Source: JAHECQ01 sp047638695 (GTDB lineage Bacteria > Actinomycetota > Acidimicrobiia > Acidimicrobiales > SZUA-35). Taken from it: a stretch of DNA of 25,488 bases. Below, in pieces: positions 15,850-23,976 of the stretch; the stretch's first letter is position 1; each line of letters starts with the position of its first letter. Location of the stretch: positions 1 through 25,488 of the forward strand of contig JBLINY010000066.1 of assembly GCA_047638695.1 (NCBI GenBank), read 5' to 3'. The translations under genes and the position numbers were made by a program. The notes under the pieces were generated by a model. That model saw only the letters and a program-made list of their open reading frames with translations, was not told the DNA's origin and ran no database searches.

Positions 15850-16965
15850 ATGAGCACCCTGAATTACGTTGCCGTCATCAAGGTCGTCGGTGTAGGCGGT
15901 GGCGGCTGCAATGCCGTCAACCGCATGATCGAGGCCGGGTTGGGTGGTGTCGAGTTCATTGCCGTGAACACAGACGCCCAGGCCTTGCTGATGAACGACG
16001 CCGAGACCAAGATCCATATTGGGCGTGAGCTCACTCGCGGTCTGGGCGCCGGAAGCGATCCGGCCATAGGCCAGCAGGCAGCCGAAGACCACGGCGACGA
16101 GATCGCCGCTGCGCTCGACGGCGCCGACATGGTGTTCATCACGGTGGGTGAGGGTGGTGGTACCGGTACCGGCGCCGCTCCGGTGATTGCCGAGGTGGCC
16201 AAGAGCCAGGGAGCGTTGACCATTGCGGTGGTAACCCGCCCGTTCGGGTTCGAGGGTCGTCGACGTGCGACGCAGGCCGACAGCGGCATAACTCGGCTGA
16301 AGGAGAAGGTCGACACCCAGATCGTCATCCCGAACGACCGGTTGCTGTCGATCGCTGACGAAAAAACGACCATGATCAATGCGTTCCGGATGGCCGACGA
16401 GATTCTGCTTTCCGGCGTTTCGGGCATCACTGACCTGATCACGACCCCGGGCCTCATCAACACCGACTTCGCCGACGTCCGAATGATCATGCACGATGCA
16501 GGCAGTGCGCTGATGGGCATCGGCAAGGCCAATGGCGAGGGCCGAGCACTAGCTGCCGCTCGAGCCGCGATCGCTAGCCCTCTGCTCGAGTCATCCATCG
16601 AAGGGGCCCGGGGGATCCTGCTCTCGATCTCGGGTTCCAGCGATCTCGGTCTGTTCGAGGTGAACGAGGCAGCAGAGATAATCCACGACGTCGCCCACGC
16701 CGATGCGAACATCATCTTCGGCACGGTGGTCGACGAGAACATGGACGACGAAATTCGCGTCACGGTTATTGCGGCCGGCTTCGATCGCTTCGACACAGAT
16801 CAGGATCAGACAACGGCTGGAGCCGACTCGCTCTCCGACCTCCTGGCTGGTGATGACGATCCTGAGGACTGGGCCGAGGACGGCACGGTAGATCCAATCG
16901 ATCTCTTCGCCTCCGACAGCGACGATCCCGACGACGACTTCGACGTCCCGTCGTTTCTCAAGTAA
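15850..16965 (+). CDS. ftsZ: Cell division GTPase FtsZ
   Basis: A 371-residue tubulin homologue that forms the cytokinetic ring. Marks are IKVVGVGGGGCNAVNRMI, the signature GEGGGTGTG (100-108) that binds GTP phosphates, the RRRATQADSGI region, ADEILLSGVSGITDLI, and the synergy loop NTDFADVRMIM whose aspartates complete the GTPase site of the next subunit. A short acidic linker leads to the C-terminal peptide DVPSFLK, of the actinobacterial DxDVPxF type that binds SepF and, in related groups, FtsW. The ATG at 15850 is chosen over TTG at 15829 because homologues start close to NYVAVIKVVG. ftsA is absent, as expected for Actinobacteria, so SepF is the likely membrane anchor. Confidence 0.98.
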   Translation: MSTLNYVAVIKVVGVGGGGCNAVNRMIEAGLGGVEFIAVNTDAQALLMNDAETKIHIGRELTRGLGAGSDPAIGQQAAEDHGDEIAAALDGADMVFITVGEGGGTGTGAAPVIAEVAKSQGALTIAVVTRPFGFEGRRRATQADSGITRLKEKVDTQIVIPNDRLLSIADEKTTMINAFRMADEILLSGVSGITDLITTPGLINTDFADVRMIMHDAGSALMGIGKANGEGRALAAARAAIASPLLESSIEGARGILLSISGSSDLGLFEVNEAAEIIHDVAHADANIIFGTVVDENMDDEIRVTVIAAGFDRFDTDQDQTTAGADSLSDLLAGDDDPEDWAEDGTVDPIDLFASDSDDPDDDFDVPSFLK

Positions 16966-16986
16966 AGCTCTGGCGATCGGCCCAGT

Positions 16987-17679
16987 GTGAGCACATCGCC
17001 GAGTCCGCTGGTCTGGGACATCCAGATGTCCCCAAACCTGCGCTGCTGCATCCGGTCGACCGACGTCCGCGACGGTGACTTTGCTGCGGGGTTGCCCCAG
17101 TCTGAGCTGGCAGCCCGACGCGAAACGATCGCGACTGGATCGTGGACCTGGCTTCGTCAGGTGCATGGGTCGGACGTCGTGCGAGTTGATGAGCCTGCCG
17201 ACCAAGCGGGGGTCGAAGCCGACGGGGCGTTCACGACGACGGTCGGCTGCCCGATATCGGTCACGACCGCCGACTGCTCACCAGTGGTGCTGGTCGGCTC
17301 ACACGCGGTTGCGGTCGTTCACGCGGGCTGGCGAGGGGCACTGGCAGGCATTGTCGAGAAAGCCGCCCAACGGCTCGCCGAGGTTGGGGCCAGCCCCGTT
17401 CGTACGGTGCTGGGTCCGTGCATCGGCCCGGACGAGTACGAGTTTGGCGCCAAGGATCTCGGGTTGATGACCCAGCGTTATGGACCCTCGGTCGTTGGGC
17501 GCTCGATCTCCGGCATGCCCGCACTTGACATGACCGAGGTCGTCGGGGCCTCGTGTCTCGCTGTGGGTTGGCCACAGCCAGAACGTCCGCTGTGCACGAG
17601 CTCGCCCCGTTTCTTTAGTCATCGGGCCCGCGGCGACCAGGGCCGCCAGACCACGGTGGCATGGCTGGAGGCCGCATGA
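16987..17679 (+). CDS. pgeF: Peptidoglycan editing factor PgeF (YfiH/YlmD, multicopper-type fold)
   Basis: A 230-residue protein of the DUF152/CNF1-like family. Marks are WLRQVHGSDV (H60), TTADCSPV (C97), VHAGWRGAL (H112) and GPCIGPDEYEFG (C145); H60, C97 and H112-type ligands hold the zinc ion in relatives. RFFSHRARGDQGRQ near the end matches the usual FSYRRDGxTGRQ. Members act on purine nucleosides in vitro, and E. coli PgeF keeps L-Ser out of the first stem-peptide position. That fits its place next to mur genes. It starts with GTG 21 bp after ftsZ and overlaps the next gene by four bases. Confidence 0.9.
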   Translation: MSTSPSPLVWDIQMSPNLRCCIRSTDVRDGDFAAGLPQSELAARRETIATGSWTWLRQVHGSDVVRVDEPADQAGVEADGAFTTTVGCPISVTTADCSPVVLVGSHAVAVVHAGWRGALAGIVEKAAQRLAEVGASPVRTVLGPCIGPDEYEFGAKDLGLMTQRYGPSVVGRSISGMPALDMTEVVGASCLAVGWPQPERPLCTSSPRFFSHRARGDQGRQTTVAWLEAA

Positions 17680-18326
17680 GCGATCTCACCGTTGCCCAGT
17701 TCGCCGAGCGCCTCGCGGTGGTACACCAACGAATCGAGGCAGCCGGCGGCTCCCTGCAGACGACCTCGGTATTGGCCGTCAGTAAGACCTTCCCCGCAGC
17801 CGCTGCCAACGTGGCCCTCGCCGCCGGGGCCGTTGATCTTGGCGAGAACTATGGCCAGGAACTCGAGGCCAAGGCGCCCGAGGTGCCTGGTGCACGTTGG
17901 CACTTCATCGGCGGGCTCCAGCGGAACAAGGTGAAGCGAATCGCGGGCGTCGTTGCGGTCTGGCACACGGTTGATCGGTCTGAGCTGGCCAACGAAATCG
18001 CCAAGCGAGCACCCGGTACATCGGTGTTTGTGCAGGTCAACACTACTGGAGAGGCCCAGAAGTCTGGTTGTGAGCCGGCAGGAACTGCCGCCATGGTCGA
18101 GCATTGTCGCCATCTCGGGCTCGATGTGCGGGGTCTCATGACGATTGGGCCCACCGATGGATCACACCCCGGGGCCAGTTTCGCCCAGCTCAGGGCCCTC
18201 GGCGAGGCCAGCGAGACGCTCGAATTGTCGATGGGAATGAGCGCCGACCTGGAGGCTGCCGTCGCCGAAGGAAGCACGATGGTCCGGGTGGGCTCGGCAC
18301 TGTTCGGTGCCCGTTTGCGCTTCTGA
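17676..18326 (+). CDS. PLP homeostasis protein, YggS/YlmE family
   Basis: A 216-residue pyridoxal-phosphate-binding TIM barrel, normal length for the family. PLP lysine K37 lies in LAVSKTFP. Further marks are LGENYGQEL, WHFIGGLQRNK, FVQVNTTGEAQKSG, LMTIGP, LSMGMSADLEAA and GSTMVRVGSALFGAR, which holds the phosphate. The family buffers PLP and affects amino-acid pools; its location between ftsZ and sepF is conserved in Gram-positive bacteria (ylmE position). The ATG at 17676 forms an ATGA overlap with pgeF. An in-frame ATG 15 bases earlier is less likely. Confidence 0.94.
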   Translation: MSDLTVAQFAERLAVVHQRIEAAGGSLQTTSVLAVSKTFPAAAANVALAAGAVDLGENYGQELEAKAPEVPGARWHFIGGLQRNKVKRIAGVVAVWHTVDRSELANEIAKRAPGTSVFVQVNTTGEAQKSGCEPAGTAAMVEHCRHLGLDVRGLMTIGPTDGSHPGASFAQLRALGEASETLELSMGMSADLEAAVAEGSTMVRVGSALFGARLRF

Positions 18327-18350
18327 CCGCTGTCCGTGGCATGCTAGAGA
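18323..18350 (+). promoter_or_regulatory. Candidate sepF promoter (extended -10)
   Basis: CTGACC (18323-18328), a 16 base spacer, then TGcTAGAGA with an extended -10 (18342-18350). It overlaps the stop codon of the preceding gene and would give a leader of about 28 nt. It is a pattern match only. Confidence 0.33.
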
Positions 18351-18384
18351 CGCAGCGAGTGCTCGCGAGGAGCCGAGGAGCGTT

Positions 18385-19131
18385 ATGGCCGTTTTTCGCA
18401 ACGTAATGGTGTATCTCGGGCTTGGACCCGATGAAGAATACGAAGATGGATATCTCTTCGATGACGACGAGGCCGCCGATGGCGGTGTCGCTTCTGTCGA
18501 CGGCGGGCGCCCGGCGGCTACTGGTTGGCCCGACGAAAGCGAATCGCGCTTGGCCGAGGAGGCCCCGAGCACTTCTGCGGTAGGAGCTGTAAGGCCTCTC
18601 CGTACTGTTGGCGCCATCGACGGTCGCGAAGTGTTGGATCTCGCCGAAGCCGAACGGCGGGCCCAGCAGCGGGTTCCTGCCGAGGTAGGCGCCCGCAGTG
18701 CTCAGGGCAGCGATCGGGAGCGTCCGTCGGCGGACGCCGGCCGCGGTCTCGGTGGTCGCACCGACCAGTCGTCACACACCGGATTCGGGACCACCATGCC
18801 ATCAGATGCCAGCGGTGGCCACCGGACGGAGCCGATCGTGCGCGCTGTCCCGATTCCTCGTACCAAGCCTCTAGCTGTGGTTCCTGAGACATTCGCCGAC
18901 GCGAAGAACATCGCCGACGAGTTCAAGCGGTCGGTGCCTGTGGTTATGAATCTGCAGGGTCTCGATCGCGAACTGGCTCGACGCCTCATCGATTTTGCCA
19001 GTGGTGTTTGTTACTCGATGAATGGCAGCATGGAGAAGATAGCTTCTCAGGTGTTCCTGCTGACGCCCAAGTCGGTGGACGTATCTGACGAAGACATGCG
19101 GCGGATCGAGGAGCGCGGCTTCGGCCGCTGA
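18385..19131 (+). CDS. sepF: Cell division protein SepF
   Basis: A 248-residue protein. Residues 1-20 (MAVFRNVMVYLGLGPDEEYE) are the amphipathic membrane-binding helix typical of SepF. A long disordered acidic and Gly/Ser/Arg linker follows (about 20-150). The C-terminal core (about 150-245) has VVPETFADAKNIADEFK, PVVMNLQGLDRELARRLIDFASG and GSMEKIASQVFLLTPKSVDVS, the FtsZ-binding fold. With no FtsA in the cluster, SepF is the expected anchor linking the FtsZ tail to the membrane. The linker is longer than in Firmicutes homologues (about 150 residues in all). GAGGAG at 18375-18380 supports the ATG at 18385; the frame is open further upstream but without homology. No ylmG (YggT) gene follows. 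Confidence 0.95.
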   Translation: MAVFRNVMVYLGLGPDEEYEDGYLFDDDEAADGGVASVDGGRPAATGWPDESESRLAEEAPSTSAVGAVRPLRTVGAIDGREVLDLAEAERRAQQRVPAEVGARSAQGSDRERPSADAGRGLGGRTDQSSHTGFGTTMPSDASGGHRTEPIVRAVPIPRTKPLAVVPETFADAKNIADEFKRSVPVVMNLQGLDRELARRLIDFASGVCYSMNGSMEKIASQVFLLTPKSVDVSDEDMRRIEERGFGR

Positions 19132-19196
19132 GTTTTACCAGCCAGAACTGGGTCGGTGTCCACATCGCTTAGCGGCCAACGCAGTACCCTGCCGAG

Positions 19197-20648
19197 ATGC
19201 CTCTGCAAAATGACGGCGTACGTCTGCTGCGCCATCTCTCGGACCTTCGGTTCGAAGAAGAACTACGCGGCTATAGCAAAAGCCAGGTCGATCGTGTCCT
19301 TCAGAAGTTGGCCCCCATGGCCGACGAGATCGAAGGGCTTCATCGGCGTTTGACCGAAGCGGAGGCACGCGCTGCCTCAGCCGAGGCCAGGCTGATGGAG
19401 CACACGGGCTCTGAGGCCGACGTTGCGTCATCAATGCCGCCGGCACCGCTGGCGCCCCAAGTTGCGGCCGCCCCTGACGCGTTGCCCGCTACCCCCGCCG
19501 ACTTCGATGAGACCCTGCGTAGAACGCTCGTTCTCGCCCAGCGCACGGCCGACGAGACGGTCAAGGAGGCCTACGACGAGGCCGAGCGGGTGAAGAACAA
19601 CGCCCACGGTGAAGCCGACCTGGTGTTGTCGAAGGCGCGGGGAGAGGCCGAGGGCCTCGAGGCCGATGCGAACCGTCGCCAGAGCGCGCTTATTACCGAG
19701 GCCGAGGCCACCAGCGCCCGCATGCTTGAAGAAGCGAGGGTCGACGCCGACCAGCGACGTAACGACCTCGAGACTGCGCTGAACGAAGCCGAAGGCTCCG
19801 AGCGGGCTGAACTGCTCGAGCAGATCGCCAACTTGCAGGTCGTCCGGAAGCAACTCACGGTCGACGTCGAGAAGCTCGAGAGCCACATGGAGTCTCGGCG
19901 CCTCCGAATCGAGTCAGCGCTTGCCGAGATCGCATCCGTTCTTGAGGATCCGACCCGAATGCATCCCGAGGCTGCACCCGACTTAGCTGATCTCGAGCTG
20001 ATTGACCCGGACGACTATTCCGCCGTAGCACTCACCGCTGAAGGACTCGAGCCCGATCCAGTCGATGACGGCGAGATCGACGACAGTGAACTCGATGGCA
20101 GTGAGCTTGACGACAGCGAGATCGTTGCCGGCGGAGCTTCGGACAACGGGATTGACGATGGTGGAACCAACGACGACGAGCGTCTAGACCCCGATGTCGA
20201 TACTGCGCAGGCTGACGGCGAAGGTCAGGACGTCCTAGCCGGCGAGACCAATCAATTTAATGATGACAACCTCGAGCGCCTTGAGCGGTCACCTGTCGAG
20301 ACGGACATCGATCCGTTCGATGCCACTGGCCCCGATCCTTTCGCTGCCGGACCGCCAACAGAGCAGTTCTCCTTCGCCGACCTTGATAGCGAGCAGGCGG
20401 CATCCGAACAACCATGGGCCGACAGCGGCCAGGTGCCAGCTATTCTCAGCGGCGTAGAGGCATCACGGCCGGCGTGGGCCGAAGCGGTGCCCGATGATGC
20501 TGCGCCCGTTGTGCAGGATCCCTTCTTGGACGAGCTCCGACGAGCGACCAGCGAAGACAGCCTCGGATCAGATGAAGCGATCGACCGTTTCCTCGACGGG
20601 GACGAAGAAGACGAAGATCGCAAGACCTGGTTCGGTCGCCGCAAGTAG
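19197..20648 (+). CDS. DivIVA-family polar/septal scaffold with long acidic tail
   Basis: A 483-residue protein, about twice the usual length of Wag31/DivIVA. Residues about 10-55 resemble the DivIVA membrane-binding region (RFEEELRGYSKSQVDRVLQKLAPMADEIEGL), followed by a coiled coil. Residues 100-255 are a second long Ala/Glu/Arg-rich coiled coil. The remaining part to about 470 is very acidic and disordered, with short SELDG/DDSE-type repeats (about 20063-20120), and ends in a basic tip KTWFGRRK. In Actinobacteria the protein marks poles and septa by binding curved membrane and directs growth. Position after sepF supports the call. The N-terminal match is weaker than for Wag31, so a DivIVA-domain paralogue is possible. 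Confidence 0.8.
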   Translation: MPLQNDGVRLLRHLSDLRFEEELRGYSKSQVDRVLQKLAPMADEIEGLHRRLTEAEARAASAEARLMEHTGSEADVASSMPPAPLAPQVAAAPDALPATPADFDETLRRTLVLAQRTADETVKEAYDEAERVKNNAHGEADLVLSKARGEAEGLEADANRRQSALITEAEATSARMLEEARVDADQRRNDLETALNEAEGSERAELLEQIANLQVVRKQLTVDVEKLESHMESRRLRIESALAEIASVLEDPTRMHPEAAPDLADLELIDPDDYSAVALTAEGLEPDPVDDGEIDDSELDGSELDDSEIVAGGASDNGIDDGGTNDDERLDPDVDTAQADGEGQDVLAGETNQFNDDNLERLERSPVETDIDPFDATGPDPFAAGPPTEQFSFADLDSEQAASEQPWADSGQVPAILSGVEASRPAWAEAVPDDAAPVVQDPFLDELRRATSEDSLGSDEAIDRFLDGDEEDEDRKTWFGRRK

Positions 20649-20709
20649 GCAGGTGCCAACAGGCCTGTTAAGGGTCAGGGCTGTTGACAGCTCGGCCTTG
20701 TTGATCGGC
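20649..20709. other. Convergent gap between divIVA and ileS, with palindrome
   Basis: A 61 bp gap where the two transcripts meet. It holds the perfect 12 bp palindrome AACAGGCCTGTT (20658-20669) and a second inverted pairing of CAACAG (20657-20662) with CTGTTG (20680-20685). No T-run follows on either strand, so a classical intrinsic terminator is not shown, though GC-rich actinobacterial terminators often lack one. Confidence 0.35.
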
Positions 20710-23700
20710 TCAGGACTTGTTGATGGCGATTCTCAGAGGCTCGCCATCAACGACGGCGCCGTCGATCGCGCCCACTGACCGATCCTGCACGGCTTCGGTA
20801 CCGAGCGTCTCCTGGAGGATCCACGGCAGGTGCGCTTCAGTGCCGTTCGGAAGTGCTGCATAGGCAATCGTGATCCGATCCGTGGGGTGGAGGTCGGCAT
20901 CCTTACGTAGCTGCTGGATGGCTCGGATGGTGTCGCGAGCGCGTCCCTCGGCGGCGAGTTCCTCTGTTACCTCAACATCCAGGACGACGAGCGCGTTGTT
21001 GCCGCTCAGCGGAGCGGCGGCTACGCCCTCGATCGGGTCTAAGGCCAGCGTGAACTCGCTGGCCTCTAGCTGGTGGCCACCAACGGTCACCGTGCCATCA
21101 CCGTTGTCTGACCAGTCGCCCGTCTTGGCCGCCTTGATTACGTGTTGGACGTCCTTCCCCAGTTTGGGCCCGAGGACACGGCTGTTGGGTTGCAAACGAA
21201 ATGTCCCGAAACGCTCGACGTCATCGCTGAACTCGACCACTTTCACGTTTATCTCGTCGGCCAGCAGCGCGGCGAAGGGTTCGATGCTGCGGGCTCCAGC
21301 GCCGGCCACGATGGCTTTGCTGAGCGGAAGCCTTACGCGGAGGTTGCGATCTTCACGGAGGAAGAGGGCCGCAGAGGCGGCCGCCCTGAGGTGGTCCATG
21401 GCATCAACGAGCGCAGGGTCCGCGGGAAGGGCATCGGCGTCGGGCCAGTCTTCGAGGTGAACCGAACCGGTCCCTTCGTTGAGGCCCAGCCAGATCTCGT
21501 CGGCGATCAACGGCATCAGGGGGGCGAGAACCTTGGCCAGGGTGCGCAGCACCGTGAAAAGCGTGTCGAGCGCATCGGTGTCGAGCGCAACCTCAGGGTC
21601 GGTATTCCAGAACCGCTCACGCGAGCGTCGGATATACCAGTTGGTGAGCGCATCGAGGTACGACTGGACCGAAGCGCAGGCTCCGGTCAGGTCGTAGGAG
21701 TCGAGCTGCTCGGTCGTGATCTTCACGAGGTCGTGGGTCTTCGCCAGAATGTATCGATCGAGGAGGTTTTGCGAATCGGCCCGCTCGATGGCCCGGTAGC
21801 TTTCGGCGTTCGCATACAACGTGAAGAACGAATAAGCGTTCCATACCGGGTTCATCGTTTGGCGAACAACGTCGCGGATCCCAGAATCGTCGGTGTCGAT
21901 GCGCGTGTCGAGGCCACGGAGAATGGGAGAACTAATCAGGTACCAGCGCATCGCGTCTGATCCGACCGACTCGAAGACGTCGACCGGGTCGGGATAGTTG
22001 CGCAGCTTCTTCGATAACTTCTGGCCGTCGTTGTCGAGCAGAACGCCATGACATATGACGTTAGAGAAGGCGGGCCGATCGAACAGAGCGGTCGACAACA
22101 CATGCATCGTGTAGAACCAGCCTCGGGTCTGGGCGATGTATTCGACAATGAAGTCGGCCGGATTGTGTTGCTCGAAGTGTTCGACGTTTTCGAACGGATA
22201 GTGCCATTGTGCGTACGGCATCGACCCTGACTCGAACCAGCAGTCGAGTACTTCGGGCACCCGACGCATCATCGACTGGCCTGATGGGTCGTCGGGGTTG
22301 GGGCGAACGAGCTCGTCGATGTACGGGCGGTGGAGGTCGTCGGGCCGCACGCCGAAGTCAGCCTCGAGTTCGTCGAGACTGCCGTAGACATCGATCCGTG
22401 GGAAGTCGGGGTTGTCGCTCTTCCAAACAGGGATTGGCGCGCCCCAGAAGCGGTTGCGGCTGATGCTCCAGTCGCGTGCCCCCTCGAGCCACTTCCCGAA
22501 CTGGCCGTCGCGAATGTGTTCCGGAATCCAGTTGATCTGCTGGTTGAGCTCGACCATGCGGTCACGGAAGTCAGTGACCCGTACGTACCAGGAGCTAATG
22601 GCGCGATAGATCACTGGCGTATCGGTTCGCCAGCAGTGGGGGTAGTTGTGGTCGTAGGTTTCGTGCCGGAGGACGACGCCGTCGGTTTTCAGCCGGGCGA
22701 TGACTTCTGGGTTGGCGTCGAAGACGTTCAGGCCAACAAAATCAGTGATTTCGGCGGTGTAGCGTCCGCTCTCGTCCACCGGAACTACCAAGCTGATGCC
22801 GTTGGCTTCCGAGACGATCTGATCGTCCTCGCCGAATCCGGGAGCGATATGAACCACACCGGTGCCGTCGCCTGTCTCGACGAACCCTGCCTCGAGCACG
22901 CGAAACGCGTTCGGGTGGTCGGCGAAATAGTCGAAGAGTGGACGGTAGGTGCGGCCCGCAAGTTCGGCGCCGGTGATCGTGCCAACGACCTCGCCCTCGC
23001 CAAGCTCTCGGCTGTACGGCTCGAGGGCGGCCTCGGCAAGCACGTAGACAACACCGTCTTGTTTCACCAGGGCGTAGTTGATGTCTGGCCCGACCGCGAG
23101 TGCCAGGTTCGATGGGAGCGTCCATGGCGTGGTTGTCCATGCCAGTATCGCTGTGTCGTAGCCGGGGACGAGTGACTCGTCGAGGGTGAATCCCACCGTG
23201 AGGGCTGGGTCCTGGCGAGGCCGGGTGGCGTCATCAAGGCGAATCTCAAAGTTTGCCAGTGGCGTTTCGGCGCCCCACGAGTAGGGCATGACACGGTCTG
23301 CTTCATACAGCAGCCCTTTGTCCCACAACTGTTTGAAGGCCCACATGACCGACTCCATGTACGGAAGGTCCATGGTCTTGTAGTCGTTCTCGAAATCGAC
23401 CCAGCGGGCCTGGCGTGTGACGTAGTCCTCCCATTCGGACGTGTAGCGCATCACCGATGCTCGGCAGTCGGCGTTGAAGCGATCGATGCCGTAGTCGACG
23501 ATGGCCCTGCGTCCCGAGACACCGAGTTCCTTCTCGGTTTCCATCTCAGCGGGGAGGCCGTGGGTATCCCAGCCGAACATGCGCTCGACCCGATGGCCTC
23601 GCATGGTCTGGAAGCGCGGCACAACGTCTTTCACGTAACCGGTGAGCAGGTGCCCATAGTGGGGGAGCCCGTTAGCGAACGGCGGGCCGTCATTGAAGAC

Positions 23701-23856
23701 GTACTCGCTTCCCCCGTTCGCGGTGGTCGGCCGGTTTTCGATGGATTTCTCGAACGTCTGATGCTCGGCCCAGTAGTCCAGAATTCGACGCTCAATAGCT
23801 GGAAAGTCAGCCCGGGGCGGCACCTCTGGATAGTGGGCGGAGGACGGTTTCGGCAT
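20710..23856 (-). CDS. ileS: Isoleucyl-tRNA synthetase, type 2 (eukaryote-like)
   Basis: A 1048-residue class I aminoacyl-tRNA synthetase that charges tRNA-Ile. The HIGH motif is H66-Y-G-H69 in GLPHYGHLLTGYVKD and the KMSKS motif is K613-LSKK617 in DGQKLSKKLRNYPDP. Between them lies the editing domain (CP1), with TTTPWTLPSNLALAV and APGFGEDDQ. WNAYSFF and NWYIRRSRERFW mark the anticodon-binding part, and an additional C-terminal domain of the long type ends the protein. Length over 1000, HYGH and KLRNYPDP mark the eukaryote-like type 2 branch, whose members tend to resist mupirocin; this is family knowledge, not shown here. It is transcribed towards divIVA. A strong hairpin lies 13 bp upstream of its start, with no clear ribosome binding site. 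Confidence 0.97.
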   Translation of the reverse strand: MPKPSSAHYPEVPPRADFPAIERRILDYWAEHQTFEKSIENRPTTANGGSEYVFNDGPPFANGLPHYGHLLTGYVKDVVPRFQTMRGHRVERMFGWDTHGLPAEMETEKELGVSGRRAIVDYGIDRFNADCRASVMRYTSEWEDYVTRQARWVDFENDYKTMDLPYMESVMWAFKQLWDKGLLYEADRVMPYSWGAETPLANFEIRLDDATRPRQDPALTVGFTLDESLVPGYDTAILAWTTTPWTLPSNLALAVGPDINYALVKQDGVVYVLAEAALEPYSRELGEGEVVGTITGAELAGRTYRPLFDYFADHPNAFRVLEAGFVETGDGTGVVHIAPGFGEDDQIVSEANGISLVVPVDESGRYTAEITDFVGLNVFDANPEVIARLKTDGVVLRHETYDHNYPHCWRTDTPVIYRAISSWYVRVTDFRDRMVELNQQINWIPEHIRDGQFGKWLEGARDWSISRNRFWGAPIPVWKSDNPDFPRIDVYGSLDELEADFGVRPDDLHRPYIDELVRPNPDDPSGQSMMRRVPEVLDCWFESGSMPYAQWHYPFENVEHFEQHNPADFIVEYIAQTRGWFYTMHVLSTALFDRPAFSNVICHGVLLDNDGQKLSKKLRNYPDPVDVFESVGSDAMRWYLISSPILRGLDTRIDTDDSGIRDVVRQTMNPVWNAYSFFTLYANAESYRAIERADSQNLLDRYILAKTHDLVKITTEQLDSYDLTGACASVQSYLDALTNWYIRRSRERFWNTDPEVALDTDALDTLFTVLRTLAKVLAPLMPLIADEIWLGLNEGTGSVHLEDWPDADALPADPALVDAMDHLRAAASAALFLREDRNLRVRLPLSKAIVAGAGARSIEPFAALLADEINVKVVEFSDDVERFGTFRLQPNSRVLGPKLGKDVQHVIKAAKTGDWSDNGDGTVTVGGHQLEASEFTLALDPIEGVAAAPLSGNNALVVLDVEVTEELAAEGRARDTIRAIQQLRKDADLHPTDRITIAYAALPNGTEAHLPWILQETLGTEAVQDRSVGAIDGAVVDGEPLRIAINKS

Positions 23857-23869
23857 AGCCAGTCAGGTT

Positions 23870-23906
23870 ACCGCTGGTAGCCAGCCACGACGCTGGCTTT
23901 AGCGGT
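23870..23906 (-). promoter_or_regulatory. Hairpin in the ileS leader
   Basis: ACCGCT (23870-23875) pairs with AGCGGT (23901-23906), and inside it AGCCAGC (23879-23885) pairs with GCTGGCT (23892-23898), leaving a 6 base loop and a small internal bulge. This gives 13 base pairs in two perfect blocks. It ends 13 bases before the ileS ATG, where a ribosome binding site should be. It could control ileS translation, or end upstream transcription. No T-box consensus was recognised. Confidence 0.5.
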
Positions 23907-23917
23907 CGCCGAGCGTA

Positions 23918-23947
23918 TTGGCCCCAAACCCGGCTTCGTCATACAAT
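23918..23947 (+). promoter_or_regulatory. Candidate promoter of the DksA-like - lspA - rluD group
   Basis: TTGGCC (23918-23923) and TACAAT (23942-23947) are separated by 18 bases, with TACAAT close to the ideal -10. It lies about 30 bp upstream of the DksA-like start, which has a strong AGAAAGGAG ribosome binding site (23963-23971). The divergent ileS promoter must lie in the same 120 bp or inside the DksA-like gene, but I could not identify it. Confidence 0.5.
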
Positions 23948-23976
23948 GCGCCGACCTTCTGCCAGAAAGGAGCGTC

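Noticed and set aside
15864..16796. 310-residue minus-strand frame
   Set aside because: It is antisense to ftsZ and results from its codon use; no domain seen.
22330..23175. 281-residue plus-strand frame
   Set aside because: It is antisense to ileS; low-complexity Val/Gly-rich composition and no domain.
23857..23976. T-box riboswitch upstream of ileS
   Set aside because: I found neither the conserved T-box sequence nor a clear isoleucine specifier loop in the 120 bp gap; the GGCTACCAGCGGT stretch only loosely resembles it. A longer leader reaching into the DksA-like gene remains possible.
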